Numbered from the stretch's first letter, positions 42,637-52,449 are shown. The stretch is 63,801 nt of DNA from a virus (IMGVR_UViG_3300032236_000737:1-63801), one strand, 5' to 3'. Translations and numbers: made by a program. Notes: generated by a model from the letters alone, not told the origin.

Positions 42637-45600
42637 TAGTTACCCCAAAAGTTGCGCTGGTTATATTTTGACTTGTTACTAGTGAGTTCAGAGCTTGCCC
42701 TGTTACTGTTTTAATATTATCCGATGTTAGTCCTGCAACAATATTAATATCCGATGCAGTTGCACAACTAACAAATATACGGTCGCTTGGACATTGTATT
42801 TCAAATAAACTTCCAAAGTATTGAGAACCTTGTTTTGGCACAATTACAAAGTTTGTAATATCTGGTGCAAGTTGTGTCATCACATAGGTCGATAATTCTG
42901 TAAAGTAGAATGTGTCTCCAAAATTCCAATTTTCAAGTGCAAAGAATCGATTAAATGCTGTAATAATTCTTGCAATTATATCATTATCACTTGCAGTACT
43001 ACTTGGATTTCTTACCACATTAAATGTTGCTTGTAAATTAAGATCTGCTTGGCTACCAAACAATAAAATATAGCTCACTGGATGATAGATAATTTCGTCT
43101 GAAATAGACTTAATTAAATTTAAATCGCTTCCTAATAAACTGTTTAGTTCATTACTACTTGGCGGCATTGGCTTGCTAATATTAGCACCACTTAACCATT
43201 GTCTAAATTGTGTATCGTATGCTGTAGTTAAAATAAAGATGTCCATGATGTTACTTGCACCTGGATCAATTCTAGAATTATAATCAGCATTATGTGTATA
43301 CTGGAATTTTAAGTTATCTCTACCAACATAAACTTTATAGTCTAACGTTGGATTTAATGTACTAGTAGCGGCATTGTATTTTTTAACAACTTGTTTGTCT
43401 GTAAAATAAAAATACTGACCATCTTTGTATTGAGTAAGAGCACCAACGTTTCCTTGTGTGTTTAAAATAATCACAAGAGATTGGTCGTTTGGTACATAAC
43501 GATAGTCTTCTTGGCCTTCAGTTATTAGATAACGTTCTTGAATTATGTATTTTTCTAAAGCGTTTGTACCAGGAGCAACAATATCTAAAAATAACTGTGG
43601 GTTATCAACAATGCCGTTATTTTCACTATCAGCAAAAGCTACAACAATTTTTGTTGGATCAATATACCCGTCTTGGCCAGTATATTCTGCAATAATTTGC
43701 CAAGGCAAATCAACTGTAAATGGTTGTGTGCTGTCTGGTTTTGTATTAATACTTAGAATTTTTAAACTATCTAATATAGTATTACTTGAAACTATGTCGT
43801 AAACTTTCTGTGTACTATCAAAATAGAAAGTCACTTCTTGATCACTTTCAAAAATATAACGTAGTAAACGAGAACTTACTGTATAGTATTCGTTGTTAGT
43901 AGTGAATAGTAACAACCAACTAGAGTCTTGTTGGGTGTTGGTAACATCGCCTTGATTACCAAGACTGAATGCACTTGATGTATTCAAATTAGTTTCAAAT
44001 ACTATTTGCCATGTTTGTGTTGTAGCATCATAACGCAAACCAAATGGTTTATTGTTGAATATTAAATCAATCATTGTAGTTACAATAGACGGTTGTATTG
44101 TAACATTTAATTGTGGAATGATTTGACTAATAATTGCACCAGTAGGAATTACATGGTTTAATGTTACTGCTCCAAATCCTGTTGATAACTTTCCATTACC
44201 GCTAGCTGTTCCGTCTGTAGTAATTGATACAACTTGTGCCCATACATAAGATACAGCACCTGCCGCAGTAGCATCTCCAGTTAACAACATATTTTTGTCA
44301 GTTGTGTCAAAATATTTTCCTGGGGGTGCAACAAACTTTACTAACGCACCAGTAGTAAAATATTTTAAGTCTGTACTTGTATAAGATCCAAGTTTATAAG
44401 GCACTGCGTCTGTTGATGATCCAACATAACCAGTACTACTATTACTGTCACTGGTTACATTATACCATGCAATGTTTAAACTTTCTGTAATGTAGTTAAT
44501 ATAATTTGCATAATAGAAATTTCGCAAATCAGGTGTGTTTAAAATTGGAAATATAGTATTATAAACGATTCCTTCAATATCTGTTTTTGTTAGATATGAA
44601 AAATTCAAAGTTGATACATATGGCTCTTGATAGATAATACCGTCATCTGCAAATAAATTTGTAGTACTGTATTTTCCTGTTGGGTCAACTAAATCAAAAT
44701 AACGACTAATACCACTGCTTGTTCTATTAACAGATTTAACTTTTGCAACTTTTTGTGTAACTGACAACGGACTAATGTTGTAGTCTTCGCCAGTAACCAT
44801 TCTGTTTTGTGTATAATAAGTTTGCGGAGCATTTGCTTTGATGCTTGCATTTGTTTCTGTTCCAGAACTGTTTGATACACTACTGACAAGGCCAAGACTA
44901 ACTGTTAGAGTTTCAGTTTGTCCTTGGTTGCTTGTATAAGGAATAGTGATTAAAACATTTAAAATGTCCGATGCATTGATAGTATAAGACAAGTTATTAC
45001 TTGTTCTATAATAAACTCTAAAATTACCTAGTGGTAATTGTCCAAACACACCGTCTGCAAAACTTAAAGTGATTGCATCGCCTGCGCGGGTTACAACATT
45101 ATAAATGGTTTTAATTTTGTTGTTTAAATTATTGTAAATTATATTGTTGCCTGTAAGTGCCGGTACTTGAGTCCATAGTGTACTTTCAAGTCCTGACTTT
45201 TGATCAATAGAATATAACCATACATCTGTGTTGTTGATGTTTTGTGTGTTAACATCAATAGTTTCATTCTTTGTAGGCTGTGTAACTACAAATGTTCCTT
45301 GATTTAATACACCTTGTGTAAAGTGAAAGAAGAAACCTGTGTTAGCACTGCCTGCTCCAAATCCGTCATCACGATATACACAAGCAATCTTATTAGAAAT
45401 TTTTGGAGGTTCTTCGTAGATAAAAGTTTTTCCAGCAAACGTAGTGCTAGTAACTTCAAAATTCATGCTTCGTCCAGCAACAGTCTTAGTGAATCCGTAT
45501 GTAGGAACGTTCGTATTGGCTCCGTTAAATCTGTATTGTCCTGTGTTGATTCCGTAAATGCTTGCTTGATCGATTGGATTTCCAAACTGATTTGTAGTTA

Positions 45601-46093
45601 ACAATGCCGCATTTATCACTTTAATAAACTGATCGTACCAGTTAGCATTACTCGGGTCATTCCAAGTAATATATTGTCCTGATAAGTTAATACCATTGCT
45701 ATCAAGTACTGTTTCTGTTGTACTAATAGTATTAATTTTTAGTAGTCCTGTGGCGGCTACGTTTCTACTAGGATTATAACCAATCATACGTGCTAAACGC
45801 AACACGCTATCGCGACGTTCTGCTAGTTCTAAGAAGTTTTCACGAGCATTTAAGTCAACGCGGAAGGCAATGCTTTGTCCGATAAACGCAATAATATCAA
45901 TTAATGCCAAGTATTCTGAGCTTTCAATGTAATCATTAAAATCTTCAGGGAAATTTGTACGGATATAATCAATCATTGTACGGCGAAGATTCTCAAAGTC
46001 ATAACTTTGGAAGTCGGCGTTCTTAAATGATTGATAAATTTTCTGCCAGTCTTCGCTCACTAGCAGGTTGTTTAGTCTATCCGTTGAGCTCAT
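42629..46093 (-). CDS. 6: Baseplate wedge protein gp6
   Basis: A 1,154-residue gp6 (baseplate J-like). The N-terminal block is typical: 'FKNADFQSYDFENLRRTMIDYIRTNFPEDFNDYIESSEYLALIDIIAFIGQ', then 'DLNARENFLELAERRDSVLRLARMIGY'. In T4, gp6 dimers form the inner ring that ties wedges together around the hub. It is much longer than T4 gp6 (660 residues), mainly by beta-rich inserts in the middle. A late-promoter motif lies 17 bases upstream, and AGGA precedes the ATG. The giant gene follows in the same transcript. Confidence 0.88.
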   Translation of the reverse strand: MSSTDRLNNLLVSEDWQKIYQSFKNADFQSYDFENLRRTMIDYIRTNFPEDFNDYIESSEYLALIDIIAFIGQSIAFRVDLNARENFLELAERRDSVLRLARMIGYNPSRNVAATGLLKINTISTTETVLDSNGINLSGQYITWNDPSNANWYDQFIKVINAALLTTNQFGNPIDQASIYGINTGQYRFNGANTNVPTYGFTKTVAGRSMNFEVTSTTFAGKTFIYEEPPKISNKIACVYRDDGFGAGSANTGFFFHFTQGVLNQGTFVVTQPTKNETIDVNTQNINNTDVWLYSIDQKSGLESTLWTQVPALTGNNIIYNNLNNKIKTIYNVVTRAGDAITLSFADGVFGQLPLGNFRVYYRTSNNLSYTINASDILNVLITIPYTSNQGQTETLTVSLGLVSSVSNSSGTETNASIKANAPQTYYTQNRMVTGEDYNISPLSVTQKVAKVKSVNRTSSGISRYFDLVDPTGKYSTTNLFADDGIIYQEPYVSTLNFSYLTKTDIEGIVYNTIFPILNTPDLRNFYYANYINYITESLNIAWYNVTSDSNSSTGYVGSSTDAVPYKLGSYTSTDLKYFTTGALVKFVAPPGKYFDTTDKNMLLTGDATAAGAVSYVWAQVVSITTDGTASGNGKLSTGFGAVTLNHVIPTGAIISQIIPQLNVTIQPSIVTTMIDLIFNNKPFGLRYDATTQTWQIVFETNLNTSSAFSLGNQGDVTNTQQDSSWLLLFTTNNEYYTVSSRLLRYIFESDQEVTFYFDSTQKVYDIVSSNTILDSLKILSINTKPDSTQPFTVDLPWQIIAEYTGQDGYIDPTKIVVAFADSENNGIVDNPQLFLDIVAPGTNALEKYIIQERYLITEGQEDYRYVPNDQSLVIILNTQGNVGALTQYKDGQYFYFTDKQVVKKYNAATSTLNPTLDYKVYVGRDNLKFQYTHNADYNSRIDPGASNIMDIFILTTAYDTQFRQWLSGANISKPMPPSSNELNSLLGSDLNLIKSISDEIIYHPVSYILLFGSQADLNLQATFNVVRNPSSTASDNDIIARIITAFNRFFALENWNFGDTFYFTELSTYVMTQLAPDITNFVIVPKQGSQYFGSLFEIQCPSDRIFVSCATASDINIVAGLTSDNIKTVTGQALNSLVTSQNITSATFGVTNG

Positions 46094-46110
46094 AATATGT
46101 CCTAATAAGT

Positions 46111-46119
46111 GTATTTATT
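46111..46119 (-). promoter_or_regulatory. Late-promoter motif before gene 6
   Basis: AATAAATAC reads on the minus strand from 46119 to 46111, 17 bases before the ATG of gene 6. Transcription from here would cover gene 6 and the giant gene, about 19.5 kb. Confidence 0.6.
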
Positions 46120-46140
46120 GAAATAAATTATGTGCGTAGT

Positions 46141-46578
46141 TTATTGTACAAGTAATCCGTTGGCTTGATCGAACTTTAATTGGATAGTTTCTTGCAAGTT
46201 ATATTGCGTATATTTCAATGTGTATTGTATTTGTAACCCAGTATCGTAGGGTAATACTACAACATTTCCGGCTTGAACTCGTGGGTCAAAATTGATTATT
46301 TCATTAACATTTTGTAATATTAAATCCTTAATTGTTTCAGTTAAAGGCTCGTATAGCAAGTCCCAGATGATGGTTCCAAATGTAGGATTCATCAGTCTTT
46401 CGCCCTGACGTACATAAAAGTGATTCAGTAAATCCTGCTTGATTAAATCAAAATCATACAATGCAAAGTTTTCGGTGTTTGTACTTACGGTACTGAAACC
46501 TTTGTAAGTTTTAGGTGGAGCTACAGAAGTACCGCCAATTGCCGGTAATGTGATTTTGTTATATAAATTAGAAGCCAT
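46141..46578 (-). CDS. 25: Baseplate wedge protein gp25
   Basis: A 145-residue gp25 of the GPW/gp25 family, the wedge piece that contacts the sheath. 'DFDLIKQDLLNHFYVRQGERLMNPTFGTIIWDLLYEPL' is the family core, and 'INFDPRVQ' corresponds to the conserved 'EPR' turn with Asp in place of Glu. Length is close to T4 gp25 (132). It overlaps the end of gene 5 by one base. Confidence 0.88.
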   Translation of the reverse strand: MASNLYNKITLPAIGGTSVAPPKTYKGFSTVSTNTENFALYDFDLIKQDLLNHFYVRQGERLMNPTFGTIIWDLLYEPLTETIKDLILQNVNEIINFDPRVQAGNVVVLPYDTGLQIQYTLKYTQYNLQETIQLKFDQANGLLVQ

Positions 46579-47933
46579 TAACTTCCTCCTTGTACTTTGT
46601 TAAAAGTATCTGTTGTCGTTGTGTACATTCCAAAGGCAGCTGGGGGCGCTGGTGGAGTAACTTTTGCGGCTGCTTTTGTCTTTGCTGGTGTAGATGCTGT
46701 AGGATCTAAATTTTCGTGTCCTGCCCATGGTTCTGTTTGTGGAACTCTATTTGCCTTATTAGCTTTAGTTGCGGCAGGGCCATTCATATCAATTTTTCCA
46801 GCAGTTTCATAATGGTGTGCGCTATTAATATTAGTGTTCTTAGTTGCTGTCATATTAGCATTACCAGTAGCATTTAAATTAATGTCACCAGTTGCTGTTA
46901 AATTAATATCCCTATCAGATGTGATATTAAAATCATTTGCAGTATGCATACTAATACTGTCTTGTGCATAGATATCAATTTTGCCGTTACTAGTTAATTC
47001 TATCCAGGCTGTTCCACGACTGTTAGTAATGTAAATTAAATCTTCACTATTGTGTAAAAGAATTTGGTGTCCGGTACGTGTGCGAATGCGGAATAATTCA
47101 TTATGAGGAATATCAGGTTTACCTGAATAATCACCTTGCTCTACTGCCGCATATTCTGGAGGACCTTCTCCTGCTTTAGTTTTTCTTAAAAACTTATCAT
47201 CGCCGTCATCCATTACAAATGTAGTTCCACCTAATCGGCTAACAGGTGCATTAGGAATTAAATGTTCAATTTTTCCAACAGGTCCTTGTTTTGCACCAGG
47301 ACGTTTATCTAATGGCCCCGGAGTACTAATACCAAATACCATGCTAGGTGTTTCTCTACGAGCACTACTTGTAGTAATGCCGCGGATGTCGTCTTTAATT
47401 AACCCTTGAGCATTTAAAACATCTGCTAAAGGATGTGTTGGTTTTTTAATCTGCGTTGCATCTGATGGAGTATCATTAACTTGTTTGTTATATTCTGCAA
47501 CTGGTGCTCTTGTATAAGTGCCTTCAACATTATTCTGTGTAGCCGCAATACCTGGCAACATAAAATTCATGTTTTCATCTTGTACACACCCCATCCAGTA
47601 TCCTTGACGAGGATCTCCATCAATAAAAAATACAATTACAGTGGTACCAGGATCTGGTGGAATCATCCACATACCATAACTTTTTTGTGTGTTGTTATAG
47701 TCGTTTGGATCTTGAGAAACATGTTTAACACCGGTGACTCCGTAAAACGGACTCATGTATTTTACTTGATGCAGTTGGCTTTCAACACCGTCGCCACCTG
47801 CCGGTCTTAAAATTTCAACTTCTAAAATTCCCATGTAAGTAGGATCTAGATGACTTACTACTCGTGCTAAAAACGGTCCCGGTTTTTGTTCTGAATCTTG
47901 CGCCGGTGCATAATCATAATTCTTATCTGACAT
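46578..47933 (-). CDS. 5: Baseplate hub spike gp5-like, without lysozyme domain
   Basis: A 451-residue protein starting at ATG 47933 (TAATG junction). Residues 15-130 are the gp5 OB-fold ('FLARVVSHLDPTYMGILEVEIL', 'YGMWMIPPDPGTTVIVFFIDGDPRQGYWMG'). The C-terminal third is a needle-like beta-prism: 'HQILLHNSEDLIYITNSRGTAWIEL' and short repeats such as 'INLTATGDINLNATGNANMTA'. No T4-lysozyme-type catalytic segment lies between them, unlike T4 gp5 (575 residues). It forms the trimeric puncturing spike. Confidence 0.82.
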   Translation of the reverse strand: MSDKNYDYAPAQDSEQKPGPFLARVVSHLDPTYMGILEVEILRPAGGDGVESQLHQVKYMSPFYGVTGVKHVSQDPNDYNNTQKSYGMWMIPPDPGTTVIVFFIDGDPRQGYWMGCVQDENMNFMLPGIAATQNNVEGTYTRAPVAEYNKQVNDTPSDATQIKKPTHPLADVLNAQGLIKDDIRGITTSSARRETPSMVFGISTPGPLDKRPGAKQGPVGKIEHLIPNAPVSRLGGTTFVMDDGDDKFLRKTKAGEGPPEYAAVEQGDYSGKPDIPHNELFRIRTRTGHQILLHNSEDLIYITNSRGTAWIELTSNGKIDIYAQDSISMHTANDFNITSDRDINLTATGDINLNATGNANMTATKNTNINSAHHYETAGKIDMNGPAATKANKANRVPQTEPWAGHENLDPTASTPAKTKAAAKVTPPAPPAAFGMYTTTTDTFNKVQGGS

Positions 47934-50233
47934 TAGCCTTCTCCCCATCCATTGTTAGAAATTGGAGGAGGTGCTTTAGGACCTTCACCGTCTGGGTTGT
48001 TTGGATCAACTTTAGTAGCTGTTGTATTAAACGGTGTTCCTGTTTTAGACAATTCTTGTCCGGGACGTCTAAATCCAATTAAATTTTGTGTAAACTTGCC
48101 TTGTTTAAAATGGCTTTCCACATTATTAATACAGTATAAACCGCTGAATGCCATCACTGGTGCTGTTGGTGTTCCGCCAAAGTTATATAAACCTGTAGTT
48201 TGATTAATATCAATAGGTGTTCTAAAATTAACAACAATGTCTACTTCACCATTTTGATAATTCATACTACCATCTGCATTGAGATTGCTATATTGACTTG
48301 GAGGTGAAGTATAATTTCCAGCACCGCTTTGCATAATAAAGTACGGGTCGCCTATAATTTCCATATTAAGTTGTAACATATCAGTGCCGCCATTGATGGC
48401 ATCATGCCATACGCGAGCCGCACGAGTTTTCTGATCTTCAGTTCCGCCGCCACCTTTGCCGTCAGTTGCCTGATTTGTTCCAGAGTATTTGTTTGTCGTA
48501 GGATTTGTTCCAGCTTTACCAGTAGGAGCATTACCGTCTGCTAGAGGTACAGAAGTAGCGACTGTCTTTTCTTTTGTGCCGCCTTGAGCTGCCTCAAGTT
48601 TTTGTCCCTGAGTATTAGCTAAACTACCAGCAGGCAATGTTGTACTAAAACTTGCGTTATATTCTATATCAAATTTTATCACATCAATGTTTTTACCAGT
48701 ATAGATATAATTGTATTCTTTAACTGCCTGCGCTTTTAATAATTCAAATCCAGGTGCTTTAGTATTTGGCGGCATTATCTTACTAGTGTGTGCTTCAAAA
48801 GGAATAACTCTATAGATAATTAATTTAGGCTTCTTACCTGTATTCTTTTCAATTTCACCAATATTATAAACTTGAGTATCAACAGTCCACCACTGGCGCA
48901 TACCAGTAGGTGTTACATTCTTTTCTTCCAATGCTTTTTCTGCATACTCGCTTTTTAGCATTACTTGATTAATGGAGTTTATTATGTCGCTATCTTGTGT
49001 AAATTTAAACTCACTAACTGTAGGATCAATTGTATTCTTTCCACGAACATATACTTTACCCTGAGGATCGTATTGTTTATTTTCTTGGCCGGTACTAGGA
49101 TCTCCTTTTTTCTTTTCATTAAATGCTAAAGATGATATTCCTAGTGGATTGCAATTTGCGGCAGATTGTACAAGTGTTTTATTTGTTGGACTTCTTGTAA
49201 GTCCTAATTTTGTAAACACAGACGACGCTGTAGGAGAGTCAGTAGCCTGTGTTGCGCCAGTTGTACTTTCAGGGGCTGTAGTATCTGTAGCAGGAGTTTG
49301 TCCAGAAGAAATATCTTTTGGAAACATTATTATAATTTCATCTGCTACTGTTACAATCTTATCTTGTTTCATTTTTTGCAATCGTTGATTGACTGCAACT
49401 TGCAAACTTTTATCTCCTGTTTGCAATACTTCCTGTACAGTAGAACCTTTTACTGATACATCTGTTTTTAAACTAGCATATTCTGTAGTATGAGCTTGTC
49501 CGCCTTGAACAAATGCTTCAACATTGTACACAGATCCTTTTTCATTAACTTTCATTGTTAAATTTTGAAATTTAAAAACTAGTTTACGTGTAGTATTAGG
49601 AATATTTGCCATTGCACCAGTTTCTGTGTTGCCCCTAAATTCAATAGTCAGCAAGTATGGAGCATCACGCCAGTTCTTATGTCCTGTTTGATCTGCGGCT
49701 TGTTGGCAAGCAATGTAAAATAAACCCATGCTGTAAGGTTCGGTGATATCAAATGTTATGTTTGTAACAGCTGAGTTTTTGCCTCCGTTACCACTTAAGA
49801 CTCCTTTAACTTCTAAGTTGTCTATAAAAAAATCAAACTTTCCGTAAGGAGTGTTTACTCTATTATTTGGGTCTGCGTTTGCAGATTTACAAATTAACAA
49901 GTACTGTGATGTACTCATGTACAATGAAGGATTTTTTAATTGTTCGTCAGTTAAACATCCAATGCCTAAAACGTAGTCGTAGCTAGCATAAGAAAATAAC
50001 GGATTAGGCATTGGTAGTTTTACACCTGCAAGCGGTTTTATAAAACTAGAAATAGATTGAAAGATTCCAGATATTGAATCTCCAATTGCGCCTAACGCAC
50101 TTGCAGGACCTTGAGATATAAAATTGCTTACGCTAGTACTAGCATTAGATATTGTATTGCCAAGAGACTGTGCGCCGGCTTGAACACTGGCTGTTGCTGA
50201 ATCTACTAAACCTGGTAATCCGTCGAGACTCAT
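47933..50233 (-). CDS. Baseplate hub-associated structural protein
   Basis: A 766-residue protein directly upstream of gene 5. 'YVLGIGCLTDEQLKNPSLYM', 'FFIDNLEVKGVLSGNGG' and 'VTNITFDITEPYSMGLF' are followed by a low-complexity linker (about 300-345), and a C-terminal part with 'FSGLYCINNVESHFKQGKFTQNLIGFRRPGQ', a turn often seen at the end of hub or tail-associated proteins. It could fill the role of T4 gp27, binding the gp5 trimer, but I cannot show homology. Confidence 0.6.
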   Translation of the reverse strand: MSLDGLPGLVDSATASVQAGAQSLGNTISNASTSVSNFISQGPASALGAIGDSISGIFQSISSFIKPLAGVKLPMPNPLFSYASYDYVLGIGCLTDEQLKNPSLYMSTSQYLLICKSANADPNNRVNTPYGKFDFFIDNLEVKGVLSGNGGKNSAVTNITFDITEPYSMGLFYIACQQAADQTGHKNWRDAPYLLTIEFRGNTETGAMANIPNTTRKLVFKFQNLTMKVNEKGSVYNVEAFVQGGQAHTTEYASLKTDVSVKGSTVQEVLQTGDKSLQVAVNQRLQKMKQDKIVTVADEIIIMFPKDISSGQTPATDTTAPESTTGATQATDSPTASSVFTKLGLTRSPTNKTLVQSAANCNPLGISSLAFNEKKKGDPSTGQENKQYDPQGKVYVRGKNTIDPTVSEFKFTQDSDIINSINQVMLKSEYAEKALEEKNVTPTGMRQWWTVDTQVYNIGEIEKNTGKKPKLIIYRVIPFEAHTSKIMPPNTKAPGFELLKAQAVKEYNYIYTGKNIDVIKFDIEYNASFSTTLPAGSLANTQGQKLEAAQGGTKEKTVATSVPLADGNAPTGKAGTNPTTNKYSGTNQATDGKGGGGTEDQKTRAARVWHDAINGGTDMLQLNMEIIGDPYFIMQSGAGNYTSPPSQYSNLNADGSMNYQNGEVDIVVNFRTPIDINQTTGLYNFGGTPTAPVMAFSGLYCINNVESHFKQGKFTQNLIGFRRPGQELSKTGTPFNTTATKVDPNNPDGEGPKAPPPISNNGWGEG

Positions 50234-50234
50234 C

Positions 50235-50537
50235 TTATAATCCTAATACTGCTGTTAATCCTGATCCTTTTGGTATGTATATTTGTTTACCTGGAATAAA
50301 ATCAAGGATAGGATCATGTAATACATCAAGGTTACGTTGAATGAAAACCCACCATAGACTTGCTTGACCATAAAGGTCAAATGCTAATAAATCAGGTCGG
50401 TATCTATATTGTGGTTGTATAGTATACAAAAAATCATCTTGAGCAGAAGCAACTGGACGAATCGTTAAAACGTCTAAGTAATTATTAGTTACTGGAGTTG
50501 TATACCAAGGACTGGTATTAGAGTAATTCGCTGCCAT
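50235..50537 (-). CDS. 53: Baseplate wedge protein gp53
   Basis: A 100-residue gp53 starting at ATG 50537, two bases after the previous stop; a longer frame upstream would overlap the neighbouring gene and has no support. The family core is clear: 'NYLDVLTIRPV', 'YRYRPDLLAFDLYGQASLWWVFIQRNLDVLHDPILDFIPGKQIYIP'. The last part is the LysM-like fold of gp53. It is shorter than T4 gp53 (196). It helps close the inner baseplate ring. Confidence 0.85.
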   Translation of the reverse strand: MAANYSNTSPWYTTPVTNNYLDVLTIRPVASAQDDFLYTIQPQYRYRPDLLAFDLYGQASLWWVFIQRNLDVLHDPILDFIPGKQIYIPKGSGLTAVLGL

Positions 50538-50538
50538 A

Positions 50539-51534
50539 TTAGATATATCCAAAACTATTGTTAAGATAACCACCTTGAACAAATCTATCAAGACTAAAGT
50601 TCTTAACACTATTTCTACTGTACATTGGAACTAGTGTAACTGTAAAACTACTTTTTGTTGGAACGTGTGCAACACCACCGCTTGTTGTTCCTCCTAAGCC
50701 AAATGATCCAGCTAAAGAAGCAACCTGGCCGATACCGCCTGCTAAACTACTTACCGTATCTGTGATACCGCTAAGGCCAGGAATGGCTCCGCCTAAACTA
50801 CTTGCTAAACCGCCTACTGCATCTGCAACACCTGCGGCTGCTCCTGCGGCACTACCTACAACATTAACGCCAATGTAATCACAAGTTGCATCTAACTGTG
50901 TTGAAAAACTTGTAACTGCTACTGGGACATTTTTAAAAACATAATTTCCATAACCATTTAACATGACAATAGGAGGCGGATTGCCGGCCTTTGGATCAGA
51001 TCCTGTGAACATTTTGGTTAAGCTTCGTAAATAGTGTACCGCGGCAATCCAGTATAATCCTTGTGTAGGATCTTCAACGTTCATAGGAGCTGTGATAGTA
51101 ATTTCGCCTGGATCACTATTTTGAAATGCTCTAAATGTATGATTAGAATGCGTTACAGGAATAGTAGTATATGTTGCCTTGCTAGAAATATTAATTTGAG
51201 GAGTGTACGGAAAAATTAAACCACCGGCATCTTTTAATGGAGCAAGTACTGGGCTATTTCTAAAACTTGGCCATGTTGGAAGACTTAATCTAACACGCCA
51301 ATCATTTGCATTAGCATCACCGCCAAAGCTAGCAACTGCGCTAGTAATGTCTCCAATTGCTTCACCAGCCGCTGGTAAATCAATACTACGGATTGCGCTC
51401 ATTACGCCTCCGCTAGCATACCCAGCACTAAGAGCACTGGATAAATTGCCTGCAATATTAACTGCGCTTGCGGCTGCTCCAATCGCGTTTTGTGAGCTGG
51501 TAACTGTTTGTATCAAATTGTCGCCGAATGCCAT
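50539..51534 (-). CDS. Tail tube / baseplate structural protein
   Basis: A 331-residue protein and the first gene of the minus-strand baseplate operon. 'DWRVRLSLP', 'APLKDAGGLIFPYTPQINISSKATYTTIPVTHSNHTFRAFQNSD', 'IAAVHYLRSLTKMF' and 'PPPIVMLNGYGNYVFKNVPVAV' form a pattern I know from T4-like phages of aquatic hosts. It probably corresponds to a tube cap or initiator such as gp48 or gp54. Gly/Ala/Ser-rich linkers fill 15-75 and 230-290. A late-promoter motif lies 22 bases upstream. Confidence 0.65.
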   Translation of the reverse strand: MAFGDNLIQTVTSSQNAIGAAASAVNIAGNLSSALSAGYASGGVMSAIRSIDLPAAGEAIGDITSAVASFGGDANANDWRVRLSLPTWPSFRNSPVLAPLKDAGGLIFPYTPQINISSKATYTTIPVTHSNHTFRAFQNSDPGEITITAPMNVEDPTQGLYWIAAVHYLRSLTKMFTGSDPKAGNPPPIVMLNGYGNYVFKNVPVAVTSFSTQLDATCDYIGVNVVGSAAGAAAGVADAVGGLASSLGGAIPGLSGITDTVSSLAGGIGQVASLAGSFGLGGTTSGGVAHVPTKSSFTVTLVPMYSRNSVKNFSLDRFVQGGYLNNSFGYI

Positions 51535-51556
51535 AATAATATTCCTTTTGGTGTAT

Positions 51557-51564
51557 TATTTATT
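51557..51564 (-). promoter_or_regulatory. Late-promoter motif for the baseplate operon
   Basis: AATAAATA reads on the minus strand from 51564 to 51557, 22 bases before ATG 51534. Its outer base is also the first base of the -35 box of the rightward gene 55 promoter. Confidence 0.55.
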
Positions 51565-51592
51565 TGACTTTATTAACTGCGTAGTTTATAAT
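51564..51592 (+). promoter_or_regulatory. Sigma70-like promoter for gene 55
   Basis: TTGACT (51564-51569), 17 bases, TATAAT (51587-51592). The -35 box matches at five of six positions and the -10 box is perfect. Transcription would start near 51599, twenty bases before ATG 51619. Confidence 0.75.
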
Positions 51593-51618
51593 TAACCTAT
51601 CATAGGACTGAGAACAGG

Positions 51619-52449
51619 ATGACAGCAAAAGTTAACTACCTAAACAACAAGGATATGTTGTTAGAAATACACAAATCAAAAAGCTCATATTGCGTTTTTA
51701 CCAAACCAGAATATCACCAATATGACATTATTTTGCCAAGTTTAGACAAAATAAACATACGTAGTGTAGCCGAAGCTAAAAGGAATCGTGCGAAAAGAAT
51801 AGGAGATTTGGACTATCAAACTCGCAAAAAAGCCGGCGAAAAAGTCAAACAAGCAGACTGCGAAGTGGACTATAAAAAGATTGCTAAGACAGATTTAGTC
51901 TTTAGAATCATGACGTTTGATCATATTCCGCTTAATAACACACGTAAAAAGAATCCTAAAAGCGTAGCAGATCATCGCGATAAAGTAAACTTTCCACCGT
52001 TCCAACATTGGAAGTTTGACGAAAACGATGAACTAATATGTGTCGGAAAATCACACTGGAAGGGCGATTTAGAAAAGGGCAAGTTCGATAAGGATGCTGG
52101 CCAAATAACTAACACCTTAGCTAGGATGATGTTAAAATTATGTGAGCGTTACGCTACTCGCGGTAACGTTCGTGGCTACACATATAACGATGAAATGAAG
52201 GGACAAGCTATTCTACAGTTGACACAAATTGGCTTACAATTTGACGAAAGCAAGTCGGATAATCCGTTTGCTTATTTTACTGCGGCTGTAACTAATAGCT
52301 TTGTTCGTGTTATTAATATCGAAAAACGTAACCAGAATATTCGCGATGATATTTTAGAAATGAACGGCATGAACCCAAGTTATAGTCGTACTGGCGCTGG
52401 AGAACACGCCGCGGCTATGAAACGATATGAAGGCGATTCTAGTGAGTAA
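51619..52449 (+). CDS. 55: Late-transcription sigma factor gp55
   Basis: A 276-residue homologue of T4 gp55, the small sigma-like factor that directs host RNA polymerase to TATAAATA late promoters. The strongest match is the sigma region 2-like helix 'DNPFAYFTAAVTNSFVRVINIEKRNQNIRDDIL' (about 213-245). 'ITNTLARMMLKLCERYATRGNVRGYTYNDEMKGQAILQL' lies before it. It is longer than T4 gp55 (185) by an N-terminal basic domain of about 90 residues. Its partner gp33 and the clamp gp45 are not in this window. Confidence 0.85.
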   Translation: MTAKVNYLNNKDMLLEIHKSKSSYCVFTKPEYHQYDIILPSLDKINIRSVAEAKRNRAKRIGDLDYQTRKKAGEKVKQADCEVDYKKIAKTDLVFRIMTFDHIPLNNTRKKNPKSVADHRDKVNFPPFQHWKFDENDELICVGKSHWKGDLEKGKFDKDAGQITNTLARMMLKLCERYATRGNVRGYTYNDEMKGQAILQLTQIGLQFDESKSDNPFAYFTAAVTNSFVRVINIEKRNQNIRDDILEMNGMNPSYSRTGAGEHAAAMKRYEGDSSE

